Shown here one piece after another: positions 10,987 to 23,105 of a stretch of 64,000 nucleotides of DNA; the stretch's first letter is position 1, and each line of letters begins with the position of its first letter. The notes beneath the pieces are model-generated. The model worked only from the letters and a program-made list of their open reading frames with translations. It made no database searches and was not told the DNA's origin. A program made the position numbers and the translations under genes. This stretch comes from Stichopus chloronotus. Lineage: Eukaryota > Echinodermata > Holothuroidea > Aspidochirotida > Stichopodidae. The stretch is taken from the NCBI GenBank assembly GCA_021234535.1, contig CM037850.1, forward strand, positions 3,286,001 through 3,350,000, in the 5' to 3' direction.

Positions 10987-13193
10987 TCAAATGTTGACCT
11001 TTTCTAACGAAACATATTCTTGTTTCCTGTACGCATGAGCAGAGGAACCCTTTTCGTAATATTGTGCAATAATTGGAGCCAAATATTTAGGATCTGTCAC
11101 TGCTTGGTCGTCCCAAGATGTTACGTAGCTGACAATCAAGCCTAGAACAACGCATGAAAGTCCAGTAATTAACGACATGTATAAGTAACTAATTTGAAAA
11201 AATACTGGACTTTCTGGCTCATTGTGAATACTAACACTCGACGAAGACGTAATAACTTCAGAAGAGTATTTCATAACATAGGTTACTGCATCTAAGGGTG
11301 AAGATACTTCAGTTGCATTTGGCACGAATGCACATCCTGAAATAGACATAGGTGGAGGATTTGCAACTGGTGGGAATATTCTCGAACCTATGTATTTGAT
11401 AAGACCAAACAGAGATCCACCAATCACTCCTACTGTTGCTCCAATTGAATTTGCTCGAGGAAAAAATAAACCAAGAATGTACACACCTAAAATCGCACCT
11501 CCCAGCAACCCCCCTATTGAGAGCGCTGTCTGCAAAACGTCCCCCTAAAACGGACGCAAGGAATGCTAAGACAATCGTTATGGCTCCGAAAATGGTGGAG
11601 ATTATTTTCACCAACAATGAATATCGTCTCTCTGACATTTCTGGCCATATTGTTTTGATGATGTCCTGGCCAGTGGCTGCGGCTAAGCCATTCAGAACGG
11701 ACGACATTGATGAAAGAGATGCGCAGAAAGCGCCGCCAATGAGGATGCCAGGAACCCCTGGATATGAATGGAACAGATCCATAATAAAGTAGGGTATAAT
11801 CTGATCTGGGCGACTTATTTTCCCTGCTTCGAGCGGATCGCAGTCGTAGTAGTACGCAAAAACCGTCATTCCAGTTGTCACTGCCAGTAGTTCAATTACC
11901 CCCATTCCAATCATGCCAAGCCAGGAGGCCATCTTAGCTTCCCTTTCAGTGGCACAGGAGTTATATCTCTGAATCATACTTTGCTTGGTTCCTCCAACAA
12001 TTGCCCAATATAATTGAGCCACCAACAAGGATGTTCCAGAATGAAGTGCGAACAGTTGGATCAATACTGAAATCAACAAGTACCCCCCTTTCTCCTTGCT
12101 CTGCCCTCCTCCATCCTTCGGCGGGTCCTCCAACTTTTATTGTACCAACAACGATCATAACAGTAGCTCCAAGTATCATGGAACAAGTCTGCAGTTGATG
12201 AAAAATAAAATAAAAAGAAAACAATCAAGAAGATTTTAATAGTCAACGTCTATTTACAAGGATAGGTCATCAATGTGTTGTCCAATTATTTTATTCAAAT
12301 TCTGATTTCGTGAGACGGTAACAGAGAATGGTATTAAGTTAATGTTGTCAGGTTCAGAAGGATAAATTGTTTACAATTGCTGCAATGTAAATATTCACCG
12401 TGTAATTTAGAGTGGATCTGATATGCGAAAAGTTACTGAAACATTTTTCATTATCTTAATACGTATGGAAATCACCGATCAGTGAGAACCCAATGCTGTG
12501 CGGCGGTGATATAATATCATTGATTTGGCTTATTAGTTTTGCATTGGTCATTTCACTAAACAAAACTGATTGCGAAGCTTATTCATTTCTAATTTCATAA
12601 CTGTAGCTTAATATTTAGTTAGTAATTACCTGAAATACGTCTGTCCATATGACTGCTTTGATTCCCCCAATCGAAGTGTAGAAGGTGCAAATGATGCCAA
12701 TGGATAATATGGAGAAAGCCAAATTTATCCCAGCCACTGTACTCAGAGCGAGTGCAGGAGTGTACAGTACTATTCCCATATAAATGAAGTCATTTATGAC
12801 AGTCACCACAATCACTATGAATCTGACGGTGTTGTTGAATCTCAGTTCCAGGTATTCAAAGACAGTGGTCAGATTCAGACGATAAAATACAGGCACAAAA
12901 CAAAGCGCTATAAGTAACGGTACATATGCACGAACGACGATCATCAGTCCATACTGAGGACCGTGAACGTAGACCTCTGCTGGGGTTCCAAGGTAAGTTA
13001 TGGCGGACATTATAGTCGCGGCAAGAGACAGAGCAACTGGTATTACGGACATGCGTCGATTACCAAGGAAGTAGTCATCAGATGACTGGTTGCCTCGGGA
13101 ACGTATTCCAAAGAACACACCAATGCCAGCTGATATTCCTAACATGGCAACCACAACAATATAATCCAACACAGATAAAGTTGGATTTTCCAT
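10987..13193 (-). CDS. Sodium-coupled monocarboxylate transporter (SLC5A8/SLC5A12-like), with two 1-nt frameshifts
   Basis: SLC5-family symporters of this type carry lactate, pyruvate and short-chain fatty acids with Na+ across the plasma membrane. Exon 1 is 13193-12630 (188 codons, ATG with A at -3 and G at +4, ending in DVFQ at a GTAATT donor). The intron is 12189-12629. Exon 2 is 12188-10987 and starts after TTGATGAAAAA-type sequence ending in CTGCAG (read on minus). Family features are SSDDYFLGNRRMS, ALSLAAT.MSA (first Na+-site helix), TPAEVY, the W-T-D-V-F segment, and ASLSSMSSVLN (Na2-site serines). There are 14 predicted hydrophobic segments and an NATE glycosylation site. Compared with its paralogue at 26893-30583 (about 80% identical over exon 1), exon 2 has one extra T near 12007-12008 and one extra G in a G5 run (plus-strand 11541-11545). 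Removing both gives a continuous 587-residue reading. As sequenced, translation stops at about 11961. It is either a young pseudogene or has sequencing errors. An acceptor-like site at 13230 suggests a non-coding first exon. Confidence 0.9.
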
Positions 13194-13229
13194 CTTTTAG
13201 GCTACTTTGTGCTGTTTTCTTTTTATTCT

Positions 13230-16200
13230 CTGCAAGAAATTGAAGGCAGATTAAATGCTGGTAAAAATACAAAAATCTATCTTAAATGCTTAACAGATTC
13301 TCAATTGTATAGGCCTACTATAAGGAATGTCATTGGGGAAGAACATGCTGAACAAAAGACAATCATGTACTTTCAAGGTATTGGAAAGTATACTATGTTC
13401 TAGTATTCGTGCATATCATGGATTCAATATTTCAATACTCCGTGTCACAGAACAAGAGGGAAAATTCAGCTTACAAAATAGGAGAAAAGATTGACTACAC
13501 TTATCGGTTGCAAGTGTAAGAGTCATTTTCGCAAGGAATCATTTCTCCATTTTGCTTTGACATGATTATACTTCGAAAACATACTGTGAAGTATAATGCC
13601 AGAGATCCAATCGAAATCGTACTTGAACGGAAACGTTTACTGAACAAAAACCATGAAAAAGAAAACACAAGTCATCGGAGTGATAATTACTTTTTGATAA
13701 GTTTCTGACCTACATATGTACTTAAATGGGTTGATTTAATTTACCTCTGTATGTCTGAGTTATTTTAACTTGCAGGAGGCTCTTCACCTTTTCATGTTTT
13801 GAGGCGGATTGTTTACTATGATTACAAGACTGAGGGGATCAACTAAAAAAAGAACAGGAGTAAATATGATATTCATTTATTTAATCACAAAATATTGCAG
13901 AGCCTTTCAATTTGAACAATATTTCAACGTTTTCTATTCTGAATTGTTCAATTTATTTTGAGAACGAATATGACTGCGACATAGTGATGCCATTTCATCT
14001 AATGCAGTGCAGTAGCTCTAATATTTACAATACTTGACTAAAAATGTATATGAAATCGTGGTGAAGTACAAAGTAGTTAATCGTGCTACTTACAAATTCA
14101 AGTAAATGAGTAGTTTCAGAAGATTGTGATGATCCTCAGAACTGTTTACTCCTGGATAATCTCATCAAATTGCGAATCAATAACAGAAATGATTTGATGA
14201 ATCGCACACCAATATCATAGATATAATCGAACATATCCTCAAAATGCACAATTCATGTAGTCAAATGTTTTAAATGCTTATTGAGCACAGTGAATGAGCA
14301 ACTGCTGTAGTAAAACCAACATTCCTGATATTACTGAAATTTTCTCCCAACTGACACGTAATATGTATTTTGGCAGCTTTGGTAATCAGCTCCACATGCA
14401 GACCACATATAAAATGGAGGCTACACGAGGTCGAGGGTGCCACGGGTAGTTTACGACTGACGTGGGTACAATATGGTTAAAGACTCTCTAGTGATGTAGA
14501 AACGAAAATTTACAGATAACGGGTTATCATGTTGTTTGACCTACGAACGTACTTTTCATTTACATCATTGCATCAAATGTATGTTGTGCAGCTTTTCTAT
14601 CATGCGTCATCATTTTTCTGAAGATATAAAAGTGATTCGCATTCCATTATTTGCTTTACGTATGCTTTTGACCATGGTTGTACCCGCGTTGCTTATAACT
14701 AACAAGGACACCTGACATATGTGAGGACATCAACATAACGTCTTTTTCATTTCTCGCCTCTTAATTCCCTTCATTCGTTTATTGAGCAAATCCAAAACAT
14801 GTCGTTTACCTTTCTGAAACTGCATATAATGAGGTTTCCTCTGTTTGTGATTATCACTATTTCAAAATTCACTAAACTAAACACTTCACTAAACAAAATT
14901 GATCAGTATAGAAATATGAGAAACAATATCAACGTATTGGAAGAATGCAGATAAATCAAACTTTTGATTAAAGTTGTATTTTACCACACAGATCATGTAT
15001 GTTAAGCCAGTGATTTTTTTGTCTCGTTTTTTCGCCTTTGTACGTTTTTTGTTTCTGTTGTTGATATCAGCGGTAAGCGTAATATTTCCATAAATTATAA
15101 GGTAGTAGCCTAGATGCGATGAGGAACAAACAGATATGCAAATCTGTCAAAAGAACAAATTTAAGAATTTGTCATTTTATAAAGAAAAAAAGCCGTGTCC
15201 AAACTAATGAACTGTTACAAATAAGTACTACAGGAACCATTCGATATTACCTTCTGATAAGAGATCAATTGGCCAAATTTGCTAAACAGGGAACTCGAGC
15301 ACATGTTGGTCACAATGACATTCGACAAACACGTGATATGGTCCCCGAACAATAGACTGCGTCTGATAGGAAGTGGACAATGAATATTTTCCCTGTTAAC
15401 CCGTATTTAAGTTAGTAAGTGGAACTACACAAAATGGACAGAGACAATTTACACGTCACTGACAAAATTATTATTCTTGCTTATCATCCTTCTTTTCAGT
15501 TCCAAATATATCTACTTAAACATCATAGCTTTTCAGAGGACTTGGAAAGAATTACTTTCCAACATGCGTGTGTGTTTCTTTTTAATTCATCTACTTACTA
15601 ATGCTTACTGTAATTAGCCTATAACCTTTAAAAATAGTCTACATTGAAAGATGTTCGAGTTTGTCCTCTAACTAGTTGGCTTTCTTCTTTGAATTGAAAA
15701 CGTTGAAAATTTGGGTCAGTTCTTCTTCCATGGTATTAGCATTTGATGGAATATTAACAGGTTTATGCCAGAGCTATGATGATATCCCATAGCTTCGTGA
15801 CCATTTCTCCCCTTTGCACCCACTTTTGTCACAATCTGGTGAGAAAAAGCTCATAAAATCCTACACTCTGACACTCTGTAAGGGCAAACATCGTGAATTG
15901 TCATAATCATTTGTTGAAACGATGTTTACAATATTTGCATTTTATATATACGGGTAAAACTTTTGAGTTAGGCTATACTTTTCAAAACCTGAAGTACAGT
16001 TAACACTTGCCAGTAATCGGAATAGAAAGGAGATGATGCCATTAAGAATAGAATTAACATGAAAGTTTCAGCAATAGTGTAAGCGCGCTTGTAAACTTAT
16101 TTATCCACAAGTCTTTTTAGGTCAACCGAAAATATATAAAACTTCTTATTGTGTGGTAATACGACCGGCGTTAACAATGTTGAGAATGTTTAATTACAAG

Positions 16201-19200
16201 ACATGTCTATTGAAACTGATTGCTATTCATTGTTTGTTAATCGCTAAAAAGACCAAAGGTAGCCCAAAGATAATCACCTGGTAGACGAGATTTGAAGAAG
16301 AAAGCTGATAATTGAAGAAACAAATTGCTAAGCAAATTGTTGAAATCTTTGCGAAGACGCACTAACCATAGTAAAGGTACAGTGACCTTTGATAGGCAGT
16401 GAAATGTTTAATTAGAACTGATCAAGATTGTGCAATTAAATACAGTCACATAAGATGAGAGAGCATTTGGTGGTACAAAAAAATGGCTAACGTATTCTAA
16501 TCATTTAACAGTATTTACAGTAATTCATCGTTAGTTCATAAACCAATTTTATCATATATTCTTCTTTATTCTTCCTATTCTTCTGTATAGGTCTTAGTCC
16601 TTCGGCATTTTAACTACTTGTGCATAACGACTGAAACGTGTGCATGTTACAATTTCTTTCTTCCCAGTTGTTTTTAATAGTCACTATAATTCAGCTTGAT
16701 TTCTTTTCAATTTTTTTGTTCAACTTTTTTTTTTTATAATATTTTAAATCTTATGTCTATTAATGTTAAGTTCTTATTTTTCTATTTGTCCTGAAATGGT
16801 GTGTACGTGTACAAGACTTTCTGCTTTTACAACGTCTCTACGTACATACCTGAAATACAGTTACGATATTTTGTGTCACAATATTACACAGTACAATACC
16901 TACCGGTATAGTGGTGTGGACCCTCCACACACACAGTCACAGAAATTATGCAAGCGTTATCGATAAGTAATTTCTTGTTGCTTCTTGCGATCCAGGCACT
17001 CCGAGTAGATAATAGCAGTCATTGGGTATGTTACGTCGACAAACATGAGTGCTTTTACTGTAGCACATCCCTTTACTTCCCTTAGTCTGTTTCTGAAATC
17101 CCGTATGTTTGTATAGTTACCTGTGGAATTTGTTTCATAAAATTTGTTCGTCTTGTTATCCTTATACCATCAAAACTGCAATGCATTTCTTCATGTTGTT
17201 GAACTCTAAAGTTAACTGTTTCCTCCCTTAATTGACCTTTATCCTGCCTATATTGGAAGAAATAGACGACATTGTACTATGAACTGTAGTAACGTACGCA
17301 TTGCTTTTATCACGTCTGTCTGTTTCCAGTGTCAATTTTTGTGATAATTTTATTTTGCAATAATTTCCACATAACCTTTAGTGTTTATATCTCCAAACAT
17401 ACTACAGTGGCACTGTAAAACACATCACGATCATCTTGTAGTTTGCTTTTTGATTAGTGTACAGCAAACCAGCTGCACGCAATCAGATTAGATATGTTAC
17501 CCTCCTAATATCACTTAGCACAGTTTGCTCACTTGAAATAATCGATGACGCAATCCTTCTTTAGTGTTTGCTCCTCTGCAATTGCCCTGAAAGATGAATT
17601 GGAGGATAATTTAGATAACGACCGCCTAAACAAGACTAAAACCGATTGCAACTCAACTGATGTAACAACGTAGGCAAGAACTAACCTGATTATCCATACG
17701 ATCTATTTATTGCATGTTTTCTAGTGCGTCATGCCTCTAGCAGCAAGGCGCGTATTTGCTTCACGCAAACTCAACATATATCTGCATCATGCATGGTCGC
17801 ATGAGTTTCGATCTCGAGTACCTTACCAAGCGTGCATGCTACAGGACACTAATGAGCCGTTTGCTAAGAAATGGAGTACCTCACATTAGCAATGAAGTGT
17901 TATCCACAATGTGTCTAGAGAATGGGCTGCCACACATGAAGATTTAATGCGAGGATGTAATGTAAGGGGCTTTCCAAGCTTAGGATATTTGTGATAATTG
18001 AGACACTAAATACGAAATGGTGATACTTAGAGAAGAATTTTGCTCTGTTTGAAATAGTAGTAGTCTTATGACAACGTTTTTAGCCTATCTTGACTGGGTA
18101 AGTGTAAGCAAAGTTTTAGGTGGTGAATCGCCATTTCAGGGAGGAGGAAGTTTTTACTTTGAGGGATCCCCCAACAAACATGACACTGCGTAAGTAATGG
18201 TAACATACGACAAAATGCTAAATATTCACGGAAAACTTGAAACTTAGAAGGTAGTTAGTCCGCAATAAGTTCATAGTACTAGCGTTGTTTTAAAAACTCG
18301 ATGGGATGATTGATCTTATAACGAAGGCTAGGAATGAAGAACCTATATAATTGCTATTTTGATTTTTTAGAATTGAGAGAAATTTTTGAGAAAAGCATCA
18401 TTGCACAAAGTAACTTTGGTACAAATTTAAAACAAAGACTACTTTCTGGTGTACTCGAAAATATTAGACTGACGCATTTCGGTATCCGAGAACTGCTGAA
18501 ATCCTTGCTTTTGGGGGTTCAATCATTTCAAAATGTATATCAAACACTTGTATATGAACAGAAAAATACTTTCGTGATATCATAGCATTACAGTCCTTGT
18601 GAAACAATACTGAATTCGTTTTAAGAATTGTGTACATAATTTTCCATTTTTATGCAGATTTCTTCATTCATAAATGGGAAAAATGATAAGCATAAAGGAA
18701 ATAAAATATTCATAACAAGCGGAAAAGTCTCTTAGCAGGCTTTATTTTGAATTGTATTAATTAAGTTAATGTAAATTTAGTAAACTGTGGTTTATCTCAA
18801 AGGTTCTACACTGTTTTGCACTGGTGACACACAGATTGCTTTAAATATCGTGAATGCCTTTTTGCTACATTGCTACCGTGTTTTCAAAATATAAATTTTC
18901 ATATCGTTTCCAATTTGGTGGTTTTAGACAAATTGAACGCCTTCGAGCATCGAGTGCTTTGAAACTTTCTTTATTCCTGATTTACACAATTGTGTCATCT
19001 TCGGAGCAACAAACTTGACGTGGTGAAGTTTTGGCTGCCCATGTTACGTGATCACCCCAACAATTGTACGTAGCCATAGCAGTAACATTGCTTACATTGT
19101 AGTTTGCGTTGTAAAAACGTATGTAGGCTAATATAATGGAATGATAAAACCATGAGAACTCGATTGTAAGCTTTGAGAAATACAGCAATGTTCACAACTT

Positions 19201-20330
19201 TTTGTCCCCTCTGATTCTTATTACATGTGGGTGGTTTTGTGTATCTGTTTTGTGTGTAGGTGTGTTTCTTGATATTTAAATGAGTTTGTTTTATTAGGGT
19301 AGAGTCTTTGAGAAGAAATAATAATTTATTTGATGGGTAATGGATCTGTGATTAAAACAAAATTATATAGCATGTTTCCGATTGGAAAAATAAACATCTA
19401 GAAGTAAGTAGACTAGTTTTTTGTTACTTCTTGTCAAACAGAGTGAATATATTGAATGTTAGCTTGTAATGCATATGTCTGTCTGTCTTTTTTCGTTGAT
19501 GCTCTCATACAATGTCAGTGTGTATTACCATGTATGTTTTATTGCTCCACTCCCCGTGGATTAGATAATGTACACTTGGTAATACTTCAACAATAAAAAG
19601 TTTAATCACATTCGATGAACTTTACTCTGAACCCAATACATGTTGCCCCCTACCCTGGCAACAACACCGTTGCCATGGTTTCACATAGGGAATTCTTCGT
19701 TTCGAGACAATGTTGATAACCAGCCAACTTGCTCATATAGAGGTCAACAAATCAAAGACGCTCAATACTGGTTCAACTTGTCTGACACACTTGCTTTTCC
19801 TTGATCTAACATTAACGTTTCAGTTTTTGAGATTTTATATCCAGCATATTTGTGTGTTATGCTTCACCTTTACCCATGCGGAGGCCGGGGATGTTTTCAG
19901 GTGGTTTACCTGTTCTTGTTTTTATATTCTTGAGTCCTGTACATAGAGAAGATCGATAACCCGTAAAACTTTTTGGAACTAAATCTACGTTTGGGTAAAC
20001 TCACTTAATTCAGACAGTGGCCAAAATTAGGATAAAGTAAATGTTTATCCTAGTCAGTGAATATAATTGTAGTTTCCATTGAAAAAAAAAATCCAATGAA
20101 TTTCCCAACATTCAGTCTATTTAACTGACATATTTGATGGTTGTAATGCAGACAAATTCTCAAATGACTTTAGAATGGTAATTCGCTACTACTCGACGTT
20201 CACATTATCTTCATCAGATGTTCCACTCAACATGCGAAATGACATTCTGTAACTTTCATCTGCACTAACATTTCCCATATTAATTCTCAACTGAATATTA
20301 GTAGAAATTTTTATTGTAGGCGTATTTTGG
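13230..20330. other. Long intergenic stretch between the SLC5-like paralogues, no gene recognised
   Basis: Short ORFs such as those at 17756-17947 and 18334-18585 have no recognisable sequence, donor/acceptor pattern or homologous neighbour. CpG frequency is normal for the window (I counted about 31 CpG in 14401-15360). The upstream promoter of the 10987-13193 transporter should lie at the start of this interval but has no motif I can name. Confidence 0.45.
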
Positions 20331-20331
20331 A

Positions 20332-20368
20332 CTTTTTAAAACTTATTTTAAAACTGAGTTTTAAAAAG
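20332..20368. repeat. 12-bp perfect inverted repeat (hairpin)
   Basis: CTTTTTAAAACT at 20332-20343 and AGTTTTAAAAAG at 20357-20368 are exact reverse complements around a 13-base loop. The stem is AT-rich and its role is unknown. It lies about 90 bases before the inverted-repeat element at 20455. Confidence 0.7.
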
Positions 20369-20454
20369 AGTAAGCCCTTAAAGGACTCTGATCCTAGACC
20401 AATTTTGTCATATATGGATACGTGGAATCTCAATTACTGTTAGGAGGGTGTTAC

Positions 20455-20770
20455 ATACCCAGGTAACATTAAAACATGGGTCCCTCATGGGTGTCATATC
20501 GACAAACATATGGGGTCTATATAACTTTGCATCCACGATTCGTAAGGCGCCGATATAGGTCAGCCCAGGTAACCCATATAAGGCATATGGGGTATTTCTG
20601 GGGTCCAATGGGCAATTGCCCTATGTCGACACAATACGTATCCCATACGGGTCGTATGGTTATCTGGTCTGGCCCCTATAGGGCCCTTATGAGTCGCAGG
20701 TGCACAATTACAATGGGCGCTATATGAATTTACCCAAATGGGGGCCCATGTTGAAATGTTAGCTGGGTAC
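20455..20770. mobile_element. Inverted-repeat (MITE-like) element rich in CCCATATGGG-type words
   Basis: The left end (20455-20484) begins ATACCCAGGTAACATT and continues to CATGGGTCCC. The right end (20742-20770), read on the other strand, begins GTACCCAGCTAACATT and continues to CATGGGCCC. They form imperfect terminal inverted repeats of about 29 bases. The 316-base interior is filled with short near-palindromes such as CATATGGGG, CCCATACGGG and CCCATATA. There is no coding capacity. ORFs of the MGP/YGPY type across it are artefacts. Target-site duplications are not obvious, so the exact ends and the transposon superfamily are uncertain. Confidence 0.6.
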
Positions 20771-21649
20771 CCATATAACTTGGATAATTACTACACTCTT
20801 GTCTCGTGTGCGTATTTTACTAATCACCGTATGGGTATTTTAATATGACTGCATTATGGTGTACATTGTTTTTGATGGCATCTCTGGAGGATGCACCTTC
20901 GGTACAGGGTGTTAGGTTCAGCCGATTTGTTCATCTGCTCGAAAGACATATTGTGCAGTCTTCGCCTTTGGACTATGTCATATTTGTCGATGCTGTTGAA
21001 AATGAGGTTAAGATGGACAGAAAAGTGAGGACCGAAAAATGTCTTCAACAGTTGTGACTTTATTTAAGGGTCACTGCACAGCTGATTTCAGATACCATTT
21101 CCTCTACAATGCGACTGATGAATGTGTCGAGATCTCAGAGGGATCGATATTTTCCCAAAGACAGAGTGGAGCCTGACTCTTGCAAGTAGCTACGAACGCA
21201 AAAGGGAGCAGGTCGACAAGTTTATAGTTCTCGAGACTATCGTGTGAATTAGGAAGTGCATGAAACCACCATCTTCGTCTCTCTGAGGTAACCAATACAA
21301 GAAACAGAATCTTAGAAGTAAGCACAGACCAAAAAGAAAAATAGAACATGGTCGTGTGAGCTGTTGTTGAAAACCAAAGGCAAATACGATGAAGGATGAG
21401 ATGGCAGATTGATAGCAAAAAGAAAGGAGTAGGTGGCCTTAATATGTCTGTAGAATCAACGTCCAGTCATTCGCAGATCTAAAGTGACGGCTTATAGCTG
21501 ATGTCATCATTATGATTACCATTTTTGTAAATGAAAGTTTTCATAATAACCTTTTTGTGGCTGCTTGCTATTTGAGAGTTTCGAAGCTAGCTTTTCTTGA
21601 GTGCAATAAATGATTTATTACCATATAATGGTTTTACTGTGAAAAGGGC

Positions 21650-22235
21650 TGACTCATGATGATATCAGGAGTGGAGATTCTGGTAAGGGATTATTCATTC
21701 GCGATCTTACCCATTGAAGGGGTAATTACAATTTTGCGGATGCAGTACACCTCGAAGCATTTTAAATTCTTTGCTAATTTAATGGTGCATGTCTCCGAGC
21801 CATACAGCAGTCTGTATTGGATAGGTGAGGGCGTTGATAAGACCGACTTTGGTGGTTCATCAAAATTCCCTAGAATCTTTAAGATTTCCTAGATGTGGAT
21901 TGTCAGCATGAGCCTATATCTCATTTCACAGTTTTTTCAATTCTCATTTTTCTGACAGGGTTAGTGTAAGCACTATGCATATTTTACCTTCTCTAGGAAA
22001 AAACCTTCTAGTTTGATGCTTACTGGGATATTATGAATAACATTGACTTTGGTGTGCTGATTCCGTTTAATACTTCTTTCTAGTCTCACGGAGTCTTTCA
22101 ATCAGAGGTTAAACATCAGTTTCACAATCTGAAACGAGGGTCATGCCATCTGCAAAACGGGGGTCCTTTAATTCGTAAACGTCAACGTTAGTGCTCAAGA
22201 TGGTAAAGTCTGCGAAGACTGCTGATGATGATTAA
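21650..22235 (-). mobile_element. Degenerate non-LTR retrotransposon (LINE) reverse transcriptase fragment
   Basis: On the minus strand, around 22142-22157, the translation reads FADGMTLVSD, then CETD, a stop, PLIERLRET. This is the catalytic box region of a LINE reverse transcriptase (normally F/YADD followed by a ..LV.. strand and an E..L..L helix). The second catalytic Asp is replaced by Gly. Further on, around 21799-21826 and in another frame, it reads LLYGSETCTIK and then CFEVYCIRKI, matching the conserved C-terminal block of the same proteins (LLYGSETW, then an E..C.RK.L motif). Stops and frame changes between the blocks show it is dead. Flanking sequence down to about 20830 may belong to it but cannot be assigned. 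Confidence 0.7.
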
Positions 22236-22957
22236 ACAAAACAATCCAAAAGTGAGGAAAAAGTGATGAAAGAAATTATGACGGTATTTTGAATATGAAA
22301 GGGGAGGGGGCGGGAAACGAAACTATTGCAATCAATATGCATGTTGATGCACCGAAGGTGAATGTCGACATGAAAAGGAACGTGCCGGAACATTGCAAAA
22401 CAAGAGCAAGGGGATAAAGATCTAGACCAAACAAATAATTAATCCGAATTAAATAATTAAGAGAGAAGCAGAGGAAGACCGATTCACATGACGGACTTGA
22501 TACCATACAGATATTATTCTAAAGATTATAAGTTTCGCTATGGAGTTTCCGACAAGTCAAATGACAAAAGACTCCTTAATGTTGCTGAAGACAATAAAGA
22601 TAAAAAGCTGAGGATGTTACAGAAAACCGAACAACTTATTATGAGTTGTATACAATACAAAAAAAATCTAGCCGTATGTACGAAATAAAGGAAAGATCAA
22701 GGATAAAAGAAATAACGCAACAGTACGATGTACAAATGATACGTACATATTTTGGTAAGTTCTATGTAACAAATCTATGATTCTAGAATTCTTCTTGTTT
22801 TGATACTTGTTGATATATGGATCAAAGGATAAGGCACAATTTTCGCCCCAACAACTTCTTCAGAATGTGTGTAACCAAGTCAGCAAACTTAGCACTTGTG
22901 TAACTAACTTGCTTGTTTTGTCTAGTATTATAGGTCAATTGTATATAGGTTCCCAGC

Positions 22958-23105
22958 TGACTCGAGATGACTAGTATAGACAGAGTGAGTCTAGTCGACT
23001 CTATTCGAGTGTAGTTGGGGTCTCGACTCGAGTTCAGTTAATGACTCGACTCTGACTCTGACTTGACTCGTGGAAGACTTGATTCGACTCGAGACCCGAA
23101 CGTTA
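22958..23105. repeat. Degenerate GACTC/GAGTC-rich satellite-like patch
   Basis: Within about 150 bases the words GACTCGA, CGACTC, TGACTC and CTCGAG recur on both strands, for example TCTCGACTCGAGTTCAG and ATGACTCGACTCTGACTC. The pattern suggests a decayed short tandem repeat of about 5-6 bases. No coding potential was seen. Confidence 0.6.

Noticed and set aside
11541..12010. Programmed ribosomal frameshifting in the broken transporter
   Set aside because: Two separate shifts would be required, no slippery-site structure is evident, and the intact paralogue needs none.
20408..20727. Overlapping ORFs on both strands rich in Met, Gly, Pro, Tyr and Arg
   Set aside because: They arise from the palindrome-rich inverted-repeat element and lack any domain or codon signal.
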